This document shows, in pieces, positions 1 through 9,063 of a DNA stretch of 64,000 nucleotides (within the stretch, counting starts at the first letter, position 1; every line of letters begins with the position of its first letter). Below the pieces are notes generated by a model. That model saw nothing but the letters and a program-made list of their open reading frames with translations. It was not told the origin of the DNA and searched no databases. Source of the DNA: PWVB01 sp964530185. GTDB lineage: Bacteria; Chloroflexota; Anaerolineae; B4-G1; SLSP01. The stretch is from the NCBI GenBank assembly GCA_964530185.1, contig CAZHBB010000002.1, positions 1 through 64,000 on the forward strand, written 5' to 3'. The translations under genes were made by a program, and so were the position numbers.

Positions 1-940
1 CCGGCGTCGGTGGCTCCCGCAGGAAGTCTTGGCGTCCGTTCTCCACCATGGCCTTCACCGCGTAGGAGGCTACACGGACATAGTACGGGGAGCCCGAGTA
101 TTTGACCACAAAGCGGTCCCCCTCGGCGCTCTCCGCCCCTACCGTCAGCGTATGCACCGTGCCATCTTGCATCTCCAGGGTCACGACCGCTTTGGGCTCC
201 GCCAGGCCATAGGATACCTGCTCCGTCTTCCCCAACGGCTCCAGGACCGTCAACGATGTGGCGTTGCGCACCAGGGCGTTGGTCTTGCCCGGTGCGATCT
301 CCTCTCCCTCCCCCAGGTCGGCCAGGGTCCAGGTGTCGCCGTCGCGGACCAGGACGAAAGTACCCTGGGCATTCTCCAACGTCACCTTCTCCAACTGCGC
401 GGCGTCCAAATCCACGTAGGTTGTGTCGATCCAGTTGTTGGGCTGCGTGCTCAACTCCCACGTCGCCAACTCGGTGGTCTGATAGGTCTCCGTCTCCCCA
501 TCCACACGAAAATGGGTGGCAGTGTATCGCGGCGCGGTCCCCAGGAACACCGTGTGGCTCGTGCCGTCCGCGGTCTTGAAGTCCAGTCGCCGCATGAACA
601 CATCCTCCGCCACCTTAAGTTGTTTGTGACTGTCGGCGGTGCGGGTCACCAGCGTGACACGATTCAGCCGGGTCAGTTTCTCCAGGATGGACGTCACGGT
701 CGTCTCCTTGACCGGGAAGTCATCCGCAGCCGGCAGGACCCAACCATCCCCCTTCCGCGCCAACGTGAGGGACTTACCCTGATCATCGGTGATCGTCAGG
801 GAGACGACATCCTCCGGCTTCAGGTCGGGAAACACCGGCTCAGCAGCCGCCGAACCTCCCTGGCGAGGCCAGAAAACCAGCACACTGAGCACGAGTTGAA
901 ACACCAACACCCCAGCCAGGATCCGCTGTTGTCGTGTCAT
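1..940 (-). CDS. DUF4340-like exported/anchored protein, 3' end outside the window
   Basis: Reading leftward from ATG at 940, the frame stays open to the window edge (about 313 codons), so the C-terminus is missing. It begins with one hydrophobic segment (residues 7-24, signal anchor). Repeated beta-rich stretches follow, each of the type 'I T D D Q G K S L T L' or 'V T L E N A Q G T F V L V R', with tryptophan at strand ends ('D G W V L', 'D T W T L'). This is the look of DUF4340 proteins, which are commonly encoded after GldG-type ABC genes. The start overlaps the stop of the upstream permease gene by 4 bases (ATGA, 937-940), and a strong ribosome site (GGAGG) precedes it. It is probably the third member of this ABC system, sitting outside the membrane. 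The exact role is unknown for the family. Confidence 0.8.
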   Translation of the reverse strand, partial: MTRQQRILAGVLVFQLVLSVLVFWPRQGGSAAAEPVFPDLKPEDVVSLTITDDQGKSLTLARKGDGWVLPAADDFPVKETTVTSILEKLTRLNRVTLVTRTADSHKQLKVAEDVFMRRLDFKTADGTSHTVFLGTAPRYTATHFRVDGETETYQTTELATWELSTQPNNWIDTTYVDLDAAQLEKVTLENAQGTFVLVRDGDTWTLADLGEGEEIAPGKTNALVRNATSLTVLEPLGKTEQVSYGLAEPKAVVTLEMQDGTVHTLTVGAESAEGDRFVVKYSGSPYYVRVASYAVKAMVENGRQDFLREPPTP

Positions 941-3921
941 GACTGTACCTCCTTCGGGCCCTTCCCGGCATCCTCCGAGCCACTCCCGCGATGCTCACGA
1001 CCCAACACATAATCCACTTCGGAGGGGGGCAAAAGCGGCATGGGTTCCTCACTCCGACGCCGCACACTGGCCACGGTACCGATAACTACCAGCGAGAACA
1101 GGGCCAGACCATAGTTCAGCCATTCCCAGAACGACTGTTGTTGCTCGGACAGGGGAGCCAGCACACGAGCCGAAGTACCACGCGCCCGAATCTCGAGCAG
1201 GTCCAGATCCTCAACGGCCCAGGCCACTGCATTCTGCAGCAACTTGAGGTTGTTCAGATATCGGTCACCGCCTAACGTGGCCGAAAGCTGTAACACCGTA
1301 TCATCCACGAACTCGAAGCTCCCGATCACTACCAGCCGTGCCGTCTCGGGTGAACGTTCGACCGTCCCCACATCCACAGCAGAGCCGGATGTCTCCAACG
1401 ACTCCGTATCTGTCGTCGTTTCGGAAGCCGCCAGTGGCGAGGGTTTGCCCTTAAAGTAAGACTCAAAGACCCCGCGTGCAGCGACGGCCAGGGTATAGGG
1501 CCGCGTCTCCCCCACCTGTGGGAAGCCGGTGTCTGGGTAAAGCTGGAAGTCAGGCTGGATGTCAAAGCCCTCCCGGGTCCAGGCATGAGGTGATGACCTC
1601 AGCAGGACCGTCACCTCGCGGTCCGCATTCTTCTCGGGCTCCACCGTGATCGGCGACACCCAGTTCAAGGTCACGGCGGGCAGGTTGGAGACGATGGGAT
1701 GGCCCTCGGCCATACCTTCGGCCCGCACGTCCACGAACATCGGGTAATCCAGCGCACGGATCTCCTGCACCTGATAGTTGCCCACCTGGCGCGTCACAGG
1801 AATGGGGAAGGGTTCATTCTGAGCATCGAGCACCAGGGACTTCTCCACCACAAACCCATAGTCAGCCAACATCTCCTGAAGGCCATCGACCACTGGACGC
1901 GCAGCGATCCCCTGTCCCAGTGGATCGAGCATGATGCCCATATTGCCCGCGGCCACGATCACCGCCCCACCACGCATCAGGTATTGATCCACGGCGTAGC
2001 GGGCCTTGTCGTCGAAGCCATCAGGGCCTATGAGGATCAGCACATCGACATCCGGTGGCACCCGCCCGGTCGTCAGATCCACCATGCGCACCTCATACTC
2101 CTGTTGCAGCGTCTCACGGATCTGCTCCCAGGATGACAATGGCTGCTGCATCTGGCCGAACATGTCCTGTGTGGGCGTGCTCGGCGGTGTCCAGAGGCCC
2201 ACCACGGGCAGGAAGCCGCTGGAGGCCCGCTTGAGTGCCGCCTCCACGGCCGCTCGCACGTCTGCCTCGCTGAGGTCACCCTGCGGATAGACGATCTGTG
2301 CCTGCTTCCCTACCTCCAGCACCATGTAGAGATAGTACGTTTGATTGGAGAAAAGTGACGTCGCCAGGGGCTGCAGGCCATACCGATCCAGAAGTTGCTG
2401 GCGCGTGACTTCACTACCTGGCGCATCGGGATCCACGAACTTGTAGGTGAAGCGCCCATTGGAGCGGTCGGAGATATCCTTGAGTACCTTGTCGATGGTA
2501 TCGGGCACGCCGGCCAACCACTCGGGGAGCGTGTCAGGCGTGACATAGACGACCATCTCCACCGGTTCCTCCATGCTGGCCAGGACAGCATCCACGCTCT
2601 GGAAACCGTAGACCACCTTCTTGATGCTGCTCGTCAGGTCATATTCCAGGTTGCGCAGACGCACCTCGACCCCTCCATCCCCTTTGCTCTCCACCTCGAT
2701 GAGGTCGGAGAACGAGAGGGTAGTGGACTGATCCCCATACTGGATCAGGATGTCGAAGTAGGAGTTGATCACCGATGCCTCGTAGCGCCCCGTGACCTGG
2801 AAGGGGGTAGGGCGGATGCCATAGACCTGGTTGGCCTCGGCCTCCTTCTCCGGCTCCTTAGCGGGATCAATGATCTCCACCCGCACCTTGCCGCCGCCGG
2901 CCACCTGGTACTCCTCCAGCATGTCGCGCACACTTGGCACCAGCGGGGCCAGCAGCGGATGGGTCTTCTCACTGAAATAGCCACGAATCAACAGGGGTTC
3001 CTGCAGCGAACTCAGGAGCTGCCGAGTGGTGGGCGAGAGCGTATACTCGTGGTATTCCGTCAGGTCCACCCGCAGCCGACGCAGAGGGAATATCCACACG
3101 TTGACCACCAGGAGATTAGCGATCAGCAACGCGGAGGTGAGCGCCACGCGGCGCCGCTGAGGTGCCAGACGTTCCCCCTCGCTCCACCCCTGAGCCTTGA
3201 GCGACAGCGCATTGAGTGCCAGGAAGACACCCGCCAAACTGAGATAGTAGACCAGATCACGCAGATCGATCACCCCGCGCTGGATAGAGGCGAAGCGGCT
3301 CCCGGCCCCGATCGCACGGAGGATCTCACCCGTGCGGTTGCCCACGAAGTCCGTCACCCCCGACGATCCCACCAGGTAGAGGAGACCACAGAGCAACACT
3401 GTGCTGATCAGGGCCACGATCTGGTTGTCGGTGCGGGACGAGAGAAAGAGGCCAATGGCCGCGTACATAGCAGCCAACAGCAGCGCCGCCAGGTAGCCAC
3501 CGAAGACCGGTCCCCAGTCCAGGTCACCCAACAGCGAGGTCGTCAGCGGTAAAAAGACAGTCAGGCCCAGGGCCAATGCTGTCAGCGCCAGCACGGCCAG
3601 GAACTTCCCCAGCACCAATTGCACTGACGAAACCGGCAGGGTCAACAGGATCTCCAGGGTCCCGGAACGCTGCTCCTCGCTCCACTGGCGCATAGTCAGC
3701 GCAGCCACCAGGAAGATAAGCAGGACCGGCATCCAGTGGAACAACGGACGGACATCGGCAATCCCACGAGCAAAGAAGCGGTCCACCCAGAAGAAGGAGA
3801 AGAGCGTGGCTGCCAGGAAGGCCCCGATGAAGATCAGCGCCATGGGAGAGCCGAAATAGCCCCGCAGTTCCTTACGGGTGATCGCCAGGGTCTGTCGTAT
3901 CCGCAGCCCCTCTTTCATCAT
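937..3921 (-). CDS. Fused ABC-2 permease and GldG-like auxiliary protein
   Basis: 994 residues. Residues 1-250 form an ABC-2 type permease with about six membrane spans; the early motif R K E L R G Y F and the W S E E Q R S G T L E I L L T L P loop are typical of GldF/NosY-like permeases. From about residue 285 there is another span and then a large outside region ('V D L T E Y H E Y T L S P', 'G P D G F D D K A R Y A V D Q Y L M R G G A V I V') typical of GldG/ABC_transp_aux proteins. A last membrane span lies near residue 945. GldF and GldG are separate proteins in Bacteroidota, so this is a fusion. It overlaps the ATPase upstream and the DUF4340 gene downstream by 4 bases each, so the three are translated together. 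The substrate is unknown; gliding is not implied. Confidence 0.88.
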   Translation of the reverse strand: MMKEGLRIRQTLAITRKELRGYFGSPMALIFIGAFLAATLFSFFWVDRFFARGIADVRPLFHWMPVLLIFLVAALTMRQWSEEQRSGTLEILLTLPVSSVQLVLGKFLAVLALTALALGLTVFLPLTTSLLGDLDWGPVFGGYLAALLLAAMYAAIGLFLSSRTDNQIVALISTVLLCGLLYLVGSSGVTDFVGNRTGEILRAIGAGSRFASIQRGVIDLRDLVYYLSLAGVFLALNALSLKAQGWSEGERLAPQRRRVALTSALLIANLLVVNVWIFPLRRLRVDLTEYHEYTLSPTTRQLLSSLQEPLLIRGYFSEKTHPLLAPLVPSVRDMLEEYQVAGGGKVRVEIIDPAKEPEKEAEANQVYGIRPTPFQVTGRYEASVINSYFDILIQYGDQSTTLSFSDLIEVESKGDGGVEVRLRNLEYDLTSSIKKVVYGFQSVDAVLASMEEPVEMVVYVTPDTLPEWLAGVPDTIDKVLKDISDRSNGRFTYKFVDPDAPGSEVTRQQLLDRYGLQPLATSLFSNQTYYLYMVLEVGKQAQIVYPQGDLSEADVRAAVEAALKRASSGFLPVVGLWTPPSTPTQDMFGQMQQPLSSWEQIRETLQQEYEVRMVDLTTGRVPPDVDVLILIGPDGFDDKARYAVDQYLMRGGAVIVAAGNMGIMLDPLGQGIAARPVVDGLQEMLADYGFVVEKSLVLDAQNEPFPIPVTRQVGNYQVQEIRALDYPMFVDVRAEGMAEGHPIVSNLPAVTLNWVSPITVEPEKNADREVTVLLRSSPHAWTREGFDIQPDFQLYPDTGFPQVGETRPYTLAVAARGVFESYFKGKPSPLAASETTTDTESLETSGSAVDVGTVERSPETARLVVIGSFEFVDDTVLQLSATLGGDRYLNNLKLLQNAVAWAVEDLDLLEIRARGTSARVLAPLSEQQQSFWEWLNYGLALFSLVVIGTVASVRRRSEEPMPLLPPSEVDYVLGREHRGSGSEDAGKGPKEVQS

Positions 3922-4877
3922 GCCACCTCCACAGGCTGCAACGGCACTTCCTCCGGCGCCGACGCCAACTCATTGAAGACGGACTCCAACGTCCTCACAT
4001 CCCGGCGCAACTCACGGAGGGGCCAGTTCCTATCGCGGGCCAGCGCGAAGATCGCTGGCGTCAGGTCATCCGCAGCCTCCAATACCCCATAGACGCGATA
4101 AGCAGCATAGCCATCAGCGGTCTTAAACACACTCACGTCCCGGACCAACGGCAAGCTGCGGAGCGCAGACTCCACATCAGGCACCGATTGATTCAGGATC
4201 AGCACTGCGTCTGAGGTGACCGCCAGGTCTGCCAACAGAGCATCAGCCTTAACACGGCCGTTGATGAGGATGATGACTCGATCACATAACGCCTCCACCT
4301 CGGAGAGGATGTGGGTGGAGAAGAGAACCGTGCTCCGCTGCGCCAGCCGTCGAATCAGGTGGCGGATCTCCACAATCTGGGTCGGGTCCAACCCAACGGT
4401 GGGCTCATCCAACACCAACAGCTTAGGCTTGTGAAGGATCGCCTGGGCGAGCCCTACTCGCTGCCGATACCCCTTGCTGAGCTCACCGATCGGGCGCGTC
4501 AGGTGATCCTCCAGGCCCGTGGCGTACACAGCCTCCGATATGTAGCGCACCTGCTCCTCCTGAGGGATCCCCCGCAGGTCGGCCATCGTCTGCAGATAGG
4601 CCTGAACAGACAGTTCCGGGTAGAGCGGGGCAGTCTCCGGCAGATATCCAATCAACGCCTGAACCGCTCGCGTCTGTTCCTGAACATCGAGACCGTCCAC
4701 CTGCACCACTCCGTCATCGGGCTGCAGATAGCCGGTCAGGATCTTAAGAAATGTGGTCTTACCGGCCCCGTTGGGCCCCAGGAGGCCAACGATCTCGCCA
4801 GGTCGAATGGAGAACGAGACATCCTGAAGCGCACGGATAGGACCATACGCCTTGCTGAGCTGGACAACATCGATCAT
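3918..4877 (-). CDS. ABC transporter ATP-binding protein, GldA-like
   Basis: About 319 residues. Walker A is G P N G A G K T T (residues 34-42), the ABC signature is L S K G Y R Q R and Walker B is L L V L D E P T V G L D P. A C-terminal region of about 100 residues follows, as in GldA/CcmA-type ATPases of ABC-2 exporters. I start it at ATG 4877 rather than at 4895 because GGAGGAGG lies at the right distance before 4877 and the family begins with a sequence like M I D V V Q L S K. It is the first gene of the three-gene operon and overlaps the permease by 4 bases. A near-consensus promoter at 4983-5010 would give a leader of about 100 bases. Confidence 0.92.
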   Translation of the reverse strand: MIDVVQLSKAYGPIRALQDVSFSIRPGEIVGLLGPNGAGKTTFLKILTGYLQPDDGVVQVDGLDVQEQTRAVQALIGYLPETAPLYPELSVQAYLQTMADLRGIPQEEQVRYISEAVYATGLEDHLTRPIGELSKGYRQRVGLAQAILHKPKLLVLDEPTVGLDPTQIVEIRHLIRRLAQRSTVLFSTHILSEVEALCDRVIILINGRVKADALLADLAVTSDAVLILNQSVPDVESALRSLPLVRDVSVFKTADGYAAYRVYGVLEAADDLTPAIFALARDRNWPLRELRRDVRTLESVFNELASAPEEVPLQPVEVA

Positions 4878-4982
4878 AATCCTCCTCCGGATCACACGTC
4901 GTGTGACGAACTCTCACAGCCAATGGAATCTATCCCCGCCGACCCGCATTCCACATCTCCTGGCGGGCCAGGCCAAACCAAA

Positions 4983-5010
4983 ATCTTAGCAAAGAGAGAG
5001 GTCCTGTCAA
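4983..5010 (-). promoter_or_regulatory. Sigma70-type promoter for the ABC operon
   Basis: On the minus strand TTGACA (5010-5005) and TAAGAT (4988-4983) are separated by 16 bases. It faces the ATPase gene, and the predicted transcript start is near 4975, about 100 bases before the start codon. Confidence 0.75.
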
Positions 5011-5067
5011 CGTCTGGTATGCGCGTTGGCAGGATACGGTCATGTCACAATTGACAGATAGAGGACA

Positions 5068-6402
5068 CTACGGGGGAGGGACGTCCGAGGTCAAACCCTC
5101 ATGGTCGAGCGTATGAGCGACAGCCTCCCTGTTGACGTCAGCATGCTCCGGCGAGACCAGCGAAGCAGCCTCGATCAAGGCTTCGGCTGGTGCCCACCCA
5201 AGACGGGCCAGGACCACCCCGGTGGCAGCCAATGCCATGTTGGAACGGGCGACGCCGGGGATGGGCTTTGTACTCAATCGCACCATTTGAGCGTCAGTGT
5301 GAACGTCATCTATCAACGCCGGCACACCAAAGAGCCAGGAATCTGGCCCCAGAGCCTTGATCAGAGGATGCACCTTGTCCAGGCCCTCCGACGAGAGGAC
5401 GACCACGGCAGTCGTCTGAACCGTGCCAGACAGGGCTGCACGCGTTGGTGCCAGCACAACCTCGCTCACGCTATGCCCGGAACGCACCGTGACCGGATAA
5501 TCATCACGCTGAAGCGCCCAGAGCCCTGCGAGCATCGCCGCCGTCGCAGCCATCCGGCCTGCCGTGCGAATGTGGGCACCCGCCGACCCAGCGATCACTA
5601 AGGAGACTGCATGATCCAAACGCGGCGCATAGTGCACGGGTATCGGGTTCTTAAGCGCAAGCGGCAGTCCACGGCGTGACGCCCACACCTCACGCAACGC
5701 CCGACTGGCCTCTGGCCGTGTCTCATGGCGAAGCAGGCCCTCAGCCATCCCCAGCTCCACCATAGCTTCCTTAAGCATCCGTGGGTTCAGACGATTGAGG
5801 GAGGCGAAGTACGCCACACATAGCTCCCAGATGTCCAGCAAGGCAAAGCCATCATGCTGCAGGGCCGCCAGGATCTGCGCATCCAGCTCCGGGTCGAACG
5901 CGCTCCCACGCCAGACGTGAGTCGCGCCGTTAATGGCCACCGTCTGGGCAATATCGAGCGGCAACTCTGTGTTCCCCCACGGTGTCGTGACCGTCTTCCG
6001 GCCCTCGGGTGTAGTAACACTGTGCTCGCCACCGGTCATCCCAAAGTTGAAGTTGTTGAAGACCAGAGTTGTGATCCCGATGTTGCGGCGGGCCGCGCTT
6101 ACCAAATGGGCACACCCAATACCACATCCCCCATCGCCGATCAGCACAATCACATGCAGATCAGGACGAGCAAGCTTGATGCCCGTGGCATAAGTGAGAC
6201 TCCGTCCGTGCAGACCGTGAAACGCGCTGGTGATGAAGTGCTGATCGGAAAGGCCCACGCACCCGATATCGGTCACGATCACCACGCGCGCAGGATCCCA
6301 TTGCAGGCGCACCAAAGCACGGTCAAGCGCATCCAGGATCAGGCGATGGCTGCACCCCGGACAGAAACCATAGGCACGCTGATTGCGATAGGTAGCGATC
6401 AC
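5068..6402 (-). CDS. 2-oxoacid:ferredoxin oxidoreductase, beta and gamma subunits fused
   Basis: 444 residues starting with GTG. Residues 1-230 are the thiamine diphosphate-binding beta subunit: C P G C at 14-17, the metal/TPP motif G D G G C G I G C A H at 89-99 followed by N N F N F G M T G G (116-125). Residues from about 265 to 425 match the gamma subunit (small domain with the pattern A G R M A A T A A M L A G, V R S G H S V S E V V). The enzyme family cleaves 2-oxoacids to acyl-CoA and CO2 while reducing ferredoxin. The large alpha (pyrimidine-binding) subunit and the ferredoxin subunit are not encoded nearby. The start overlaps the stop of the symporter gene by 4 bases (GTGA). The substrate cannot be told. 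It could work with an alpha subunit encoded elsewhere. Confidence 0.85.
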   Translation of the reverse strand: MIATYRNQRAYGFCPGCSHRLILDALDRALVRLQWDPARVVIVTDIGCVGLSDQHFITSAFHGLHGRSLTYATGIKLARPDLHVIVLIGDGGCGIGCAHLVSAARRNIGITTLVFNNFNFGMTGGEHSVTTPEGRKTVTTPWGNTELPLDIAQTVAINGATHVWRGSAFDPELDAQILAALQHDGFALLDIWELCVAYFASLNRLNPRMLKEAMVELGMAEGLLRHETRPEASRALREVWASRRGLPLALKNPIPVHYAPRLDHAVSLVIAGSAGAHIRTAGRMAATAAMLAGLWALQRDDYPVTVRSGHSVSEVVLAPTRAALSGTVQTTAVVVLSSEGLDKVHPLIKALGPDSWLFGVPALIDDVHTDAQMVRLSTKPIPGVARSNMALAATGVVLARLGWAPAEALIEAASLVSPEHADVNREAVAHTLDHEGLTSDVPPP

Positions 6403-7883
6403 ACGTCTCTCACCCCGTTCACATGGAGCGCCTGCTGAGAGACCTCGGCCTTCCGCCGATACTCGGCCCGGGTCCGTCGCCGGATGGAGAGCAGCCGCTG
6501 CACACGCTTATAGCGGGGCCGGCTCAGCGGATAACCCCAGGTGACCACCAGCAAGGCCATCAACAGGAGGCTGGCCACAGGTCCCACCAGGATGCGAATG
6601 CCCCACAACACCGAGTCAGACTGTCTGAAGACCGTCGCGGTGGGAGGGGGTTGCTGATAGCCCAGCCATCCCAGGGACTGGAGGACCAGGAAGAGTGCGA
6701 CCGCTGTGGTCAGTTTACGGAGGAAGTTCTTAGTCCCATAGTAAATGCCCTCCCGGCGCTCACCAGTCTGCAGCTCATCCCAGTCAATGACATCTGGGAA
6801 GATGGCGTCTGGCAGCATGTGGGCCGCTGAATAACTGAACCCCATGAGCACAGCCATGGCCATGGAGATCCCTATCGCCATAGGTGGTAGGAAGATCAGG
6901 CCCAACAACAGACAGGTCCACAGGATGATAGCAGCCATATAGGCCACACGCTTACCGAGGCGTTGCGCGAGCCATGACCACAGAGGAAGCACCGGCACGG
7001 CCACCACCGCCATCACCCCCAGCACTGCCGACTCAAGCGGCAATCCAAGGACAGGCACCGTAAGCAGTAGATTCCCGTCAGCCACCCAATAAGTGAGGAA
7101 AAACGGCAACAGGGCCGCCACCAGGTCAAAGGTCACCCAGTTGAGCACATAGAGCGCCGCTGCATAACGGAAGGGAATGTTGCGCCATGCCTTCTTTAAG
7201 GTCTCACGGAACCCAACCATTTGCGCTGCTGTCACCTCTGACTGCTCCTTCTCGCGGACAACGAAGAAAATCAGGAGATAGGGGATCACAGAAGAAGCTC
7301 CGAAGGCAGCCGACGCCAACAGATAACCCTGCTGCTGGGTCCCGCCGGAAGCGACCACTGCATCCACAATCATCGGGGCTCCCACACCCCCGGCGATCGA
7401 AGCCAGGAAGTTGAAGAACATCCGGTAGCTGGCCAGGCTGGTCCTCTCATCGTAATCAGGGGTCATCTCGGGTGTCAACGCATGATAGGGCACGATGACC
7501 AGCGTCTGGAAGGTGTCACTGAGGGCATAGGCCAGCATCACATGAATCATCAGGAGGATCTGGCTCTTCCAGGGTGGGGCCCACCATAGAATCAGAAAGG
7601 CCAGGCCGTAGGGAATGGCGAAGAGAAGCAAAAAGGGACGCCGACGTCCCCACTTCGTACGCACTTTGTCGCTGAGCACGCCTACCAGCGGGTCATTGAC
7701 CGCATCCCATATGACGCCAACGGCAGCGGCAAAGCTCGCCAGGCGGGGCTCCAGACCAACGACATCCGTGAGGAAGATGGCATAGAAGATCTGACGCAGC
7801 GTGTTGAAGGCCGCCATCCCCCAGTCGCCGGTGCCGTAGATGATTTTCGTGAACAGCGGAACCCGATCCTCTTGTGCTGTCAT
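6399..7883 (-). CDS. GPH-family (glycoside-pentoside-hexuronide) cation symporter
   Basis: About 494 residues from ATG 7883, with twelve probable membrane spans. The motifs typical of the GPH family are visible: Y G T G D W G near the N-terminus, the D P L V G V L S D K V R T K W G R R R P F loop after span 2, and in the second half S Y S A A H M L P D A I F P D V I D W D E L Q T G E R R E G I Y Y G. The family imports sugars or sugar acids with sodium or protons. I prefer the start at 7883 over the longer 7919 because a GGAG lies about 9 bases before it and the family begins near there. It is followed by a 4-base overlap with the oxidoreductase gene. Confidence 0.88.
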   Translation of the reverse strand: MTAQEDRVPLFTKIIYGTGDWGMAAFNTLRQIFYAIFLTDVVGLEPRLASFAAAVGVIWDAVNDPLVGVLSDKVRTKWGRRRPFLLLFAIPYGLAFLILWWAPPWKSQILLMIHVMLAYALSDTFQTLVIVPYHALTPEMTPDYDERTSLASYRMFFNFLASIAGGVGAPMIVDAVVASGGTQQQGYLLASAAFGASSVIPYLLIFFVVREKEQSEVTAAQMVGFRETLKKAWRNIPFRYAAALYVLNWVTFDLVAALLPFFLTYWVADGNLLLTVPVLGLPLESAVLGVMAVVAVPVLPLWSWLAQRLGKRVAYMAAIILWTCLLLGLIFLPPMAIGISMAMAVLMGFSYSAAHMLPDAIFPDVIDWDELQTGERREGIYYGTKNFLRKLTTAVALFLVLQSLGWLGYQQPPPTATVFRQSDSVLWGIRILVGPVASLLLMALLVVTWGYPLSRPRYKRVQRLLSIRRRTRAEYRRKAEVSQQALHVNGVRDV

Positions 7884-7940
7884 GATATCGTCTCCATGGT
7901 CAACTGTGTCACATCCCAATATCCGTCAGACGCAGCCCGC

Positions 7941-9059
7941 TCAGATCGCGCGACGGTAGACCCGATGCCGCTTATGCCAGCGCACCCCCAGCATGTTCAT
8001 ATCTCCCAGGCTCTTGATGTTGCTCTCCAATACCTGGACAATCTCCAGGTATCGTGCGCCTCTCCGCCTGAGGATGTGGTTCAACTCAGCATACAGCACT
8101 GCGCTGGCCCCCAGTCCCTGATACTGGGGAAGAAGCCCGATCCCATTACCCAGCAGTCGCTGCGTGTGTTTCTTGGCCCACAGGATACGGACCCAGCCCA
8201 GAGGCCAGAGGCGGCCCTTCGTGGCCTGCAGCGCCTCGGCCAGATCGGGAAAGACAAACGCAAAGCCCACGATCTCCTCCCCCTTCATCACCACCTTCAT
8301 GAGCTGCGGATCCGAGACGGCCAGGAGTTGATCGCCGATCATCTGCACCTCGGCTTCATCGATGGGGTAATAGCCCCACACCTCGGTGAAGGCCGCGTTG
8401 TTGACCGCCTGGATCTTGGGGATCCAACCACGCAGCTCACGGATGGAGGAGAAAGACTTGATCCAGAACCCCCGTCGTTTCTTGATGCGCTCAGCCAGTT
8501 CGAAAAGCCGGGGCGGAAGCTGGTGTTCAGCGGTCATATAGCCGGAATGATAGTCCACTTCCTTCTCGAAGCCCACCGCCTCCAGTAGTGGGGCATAGTA
8601 AGCATAATTGTAAGGGATCCCCATACCTGCCAGATACTGAAACCCCTCGATCAGCACGCCATAGGCATCCGAGCGCAGCATCCCCTTGGGTCCCTTCAAC
8701 ACGGTCAGGCCGCGGTCCCGCGCCCAGGCGTCCGCGGCATCCATCAACGCCCGGACCACCTTCACGTCCTCGACAGTGTCGAAATAGTAGAAGAAGGCCG
8801 TCTTGCTCTGATTGTGAGCATTGTAGCGTCGGTTCTCCAGGACCGCGATACGCCCCACCACCTCCCCCTCGGCCTCCGCCAGGAAAAACACCGCATCCGA
8901 ATGTCGGTAGAAGGGGTGTCGCTGTCGGTTCATGGCCAGCTTGACCGAGGAGACCAGAGGCGGTGTCCACTGGGCACACCCACGGTAGAGATCAAAGGGG
9001 AAGGTCACAAATCGTCGGACATCCGCGCGGACCGCAGGATTCAATTCTCGCACACGCAT
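7941..9059 (-). CDS. GNAT-like N-acyltransferase, about 372 residues
   Basis: The protein shows two halves that look like an acetyltransferase fold. The N-terminal part has 'F F L A E A E G E V V G R I A V L' (a GNAT beta4-beta5 hairpin) and a 'L K G P K G' turn. The C-terminal part has 'M K G E E I V G F A F V F P D' and the likely acyl-CoA loop 'L P Q Y Q G L G A S A V L Y'. This matches large GNAT-superfamily proteins of unknown substrate found in Chloroflexota. ATG 9059 is chosen because GGAG precedes it and the DegV stop lies 4 bases upstream; a longer start would run into that gene. It is probably co-transcribed with degV and the symporter. Confidence 0.75.
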   Translation of the reverse strand: MRVRELNPAVRADVRRFVTFPFDLYRGCAQWTPPLVSSVKLAMNRQRHPFYRHSDAVFFLAEAEGEVVGRIAVLENRRYNAHNQSKTAFFYYFDTVEDVKVVRALMDAADAWARDRGLTVLKGPKGMLRSDAYGVLIEGFQYLAGMGIPYNYAYYAPLLEAVGFEKEVDYHSGYMTAEHQLPPRLFELAERIKKRRGFWIKSFSSIRELRGWIPKIQAVNNAAFTEVWGYYPIDEAEVQMIGDQLLAVSDPQLMKVVMKGEEIVGFAFVFPDLAEALQATKGRLWPLGWVRILWAKKHTQRLLGNGIGLLPQYQGLGASAVLYAELNHILRRRGARYLEIVQVLESNIKSLGDMNMLGVRWHKRHRVYRRAI

Positions 9060-9063
9060 GGCA

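Noticed and set aside
29..1012. Long plus-strand open frame at the left end
   Set aside because: It is antisense to the DUF4340-like gene, which has a signal anchor, a ribosome site and a 4-base overlap with its neighbour; the plus frame reads as low-complexity H/R/Q/G-rich sequence typical of shadows.
2395..3552. 385-codon plus-strand frame inside the fused permease gene
   Set aside because: Shadow of the minus-strand gene; rich in H, R, Q and L with no family pattern and no ribosome site.
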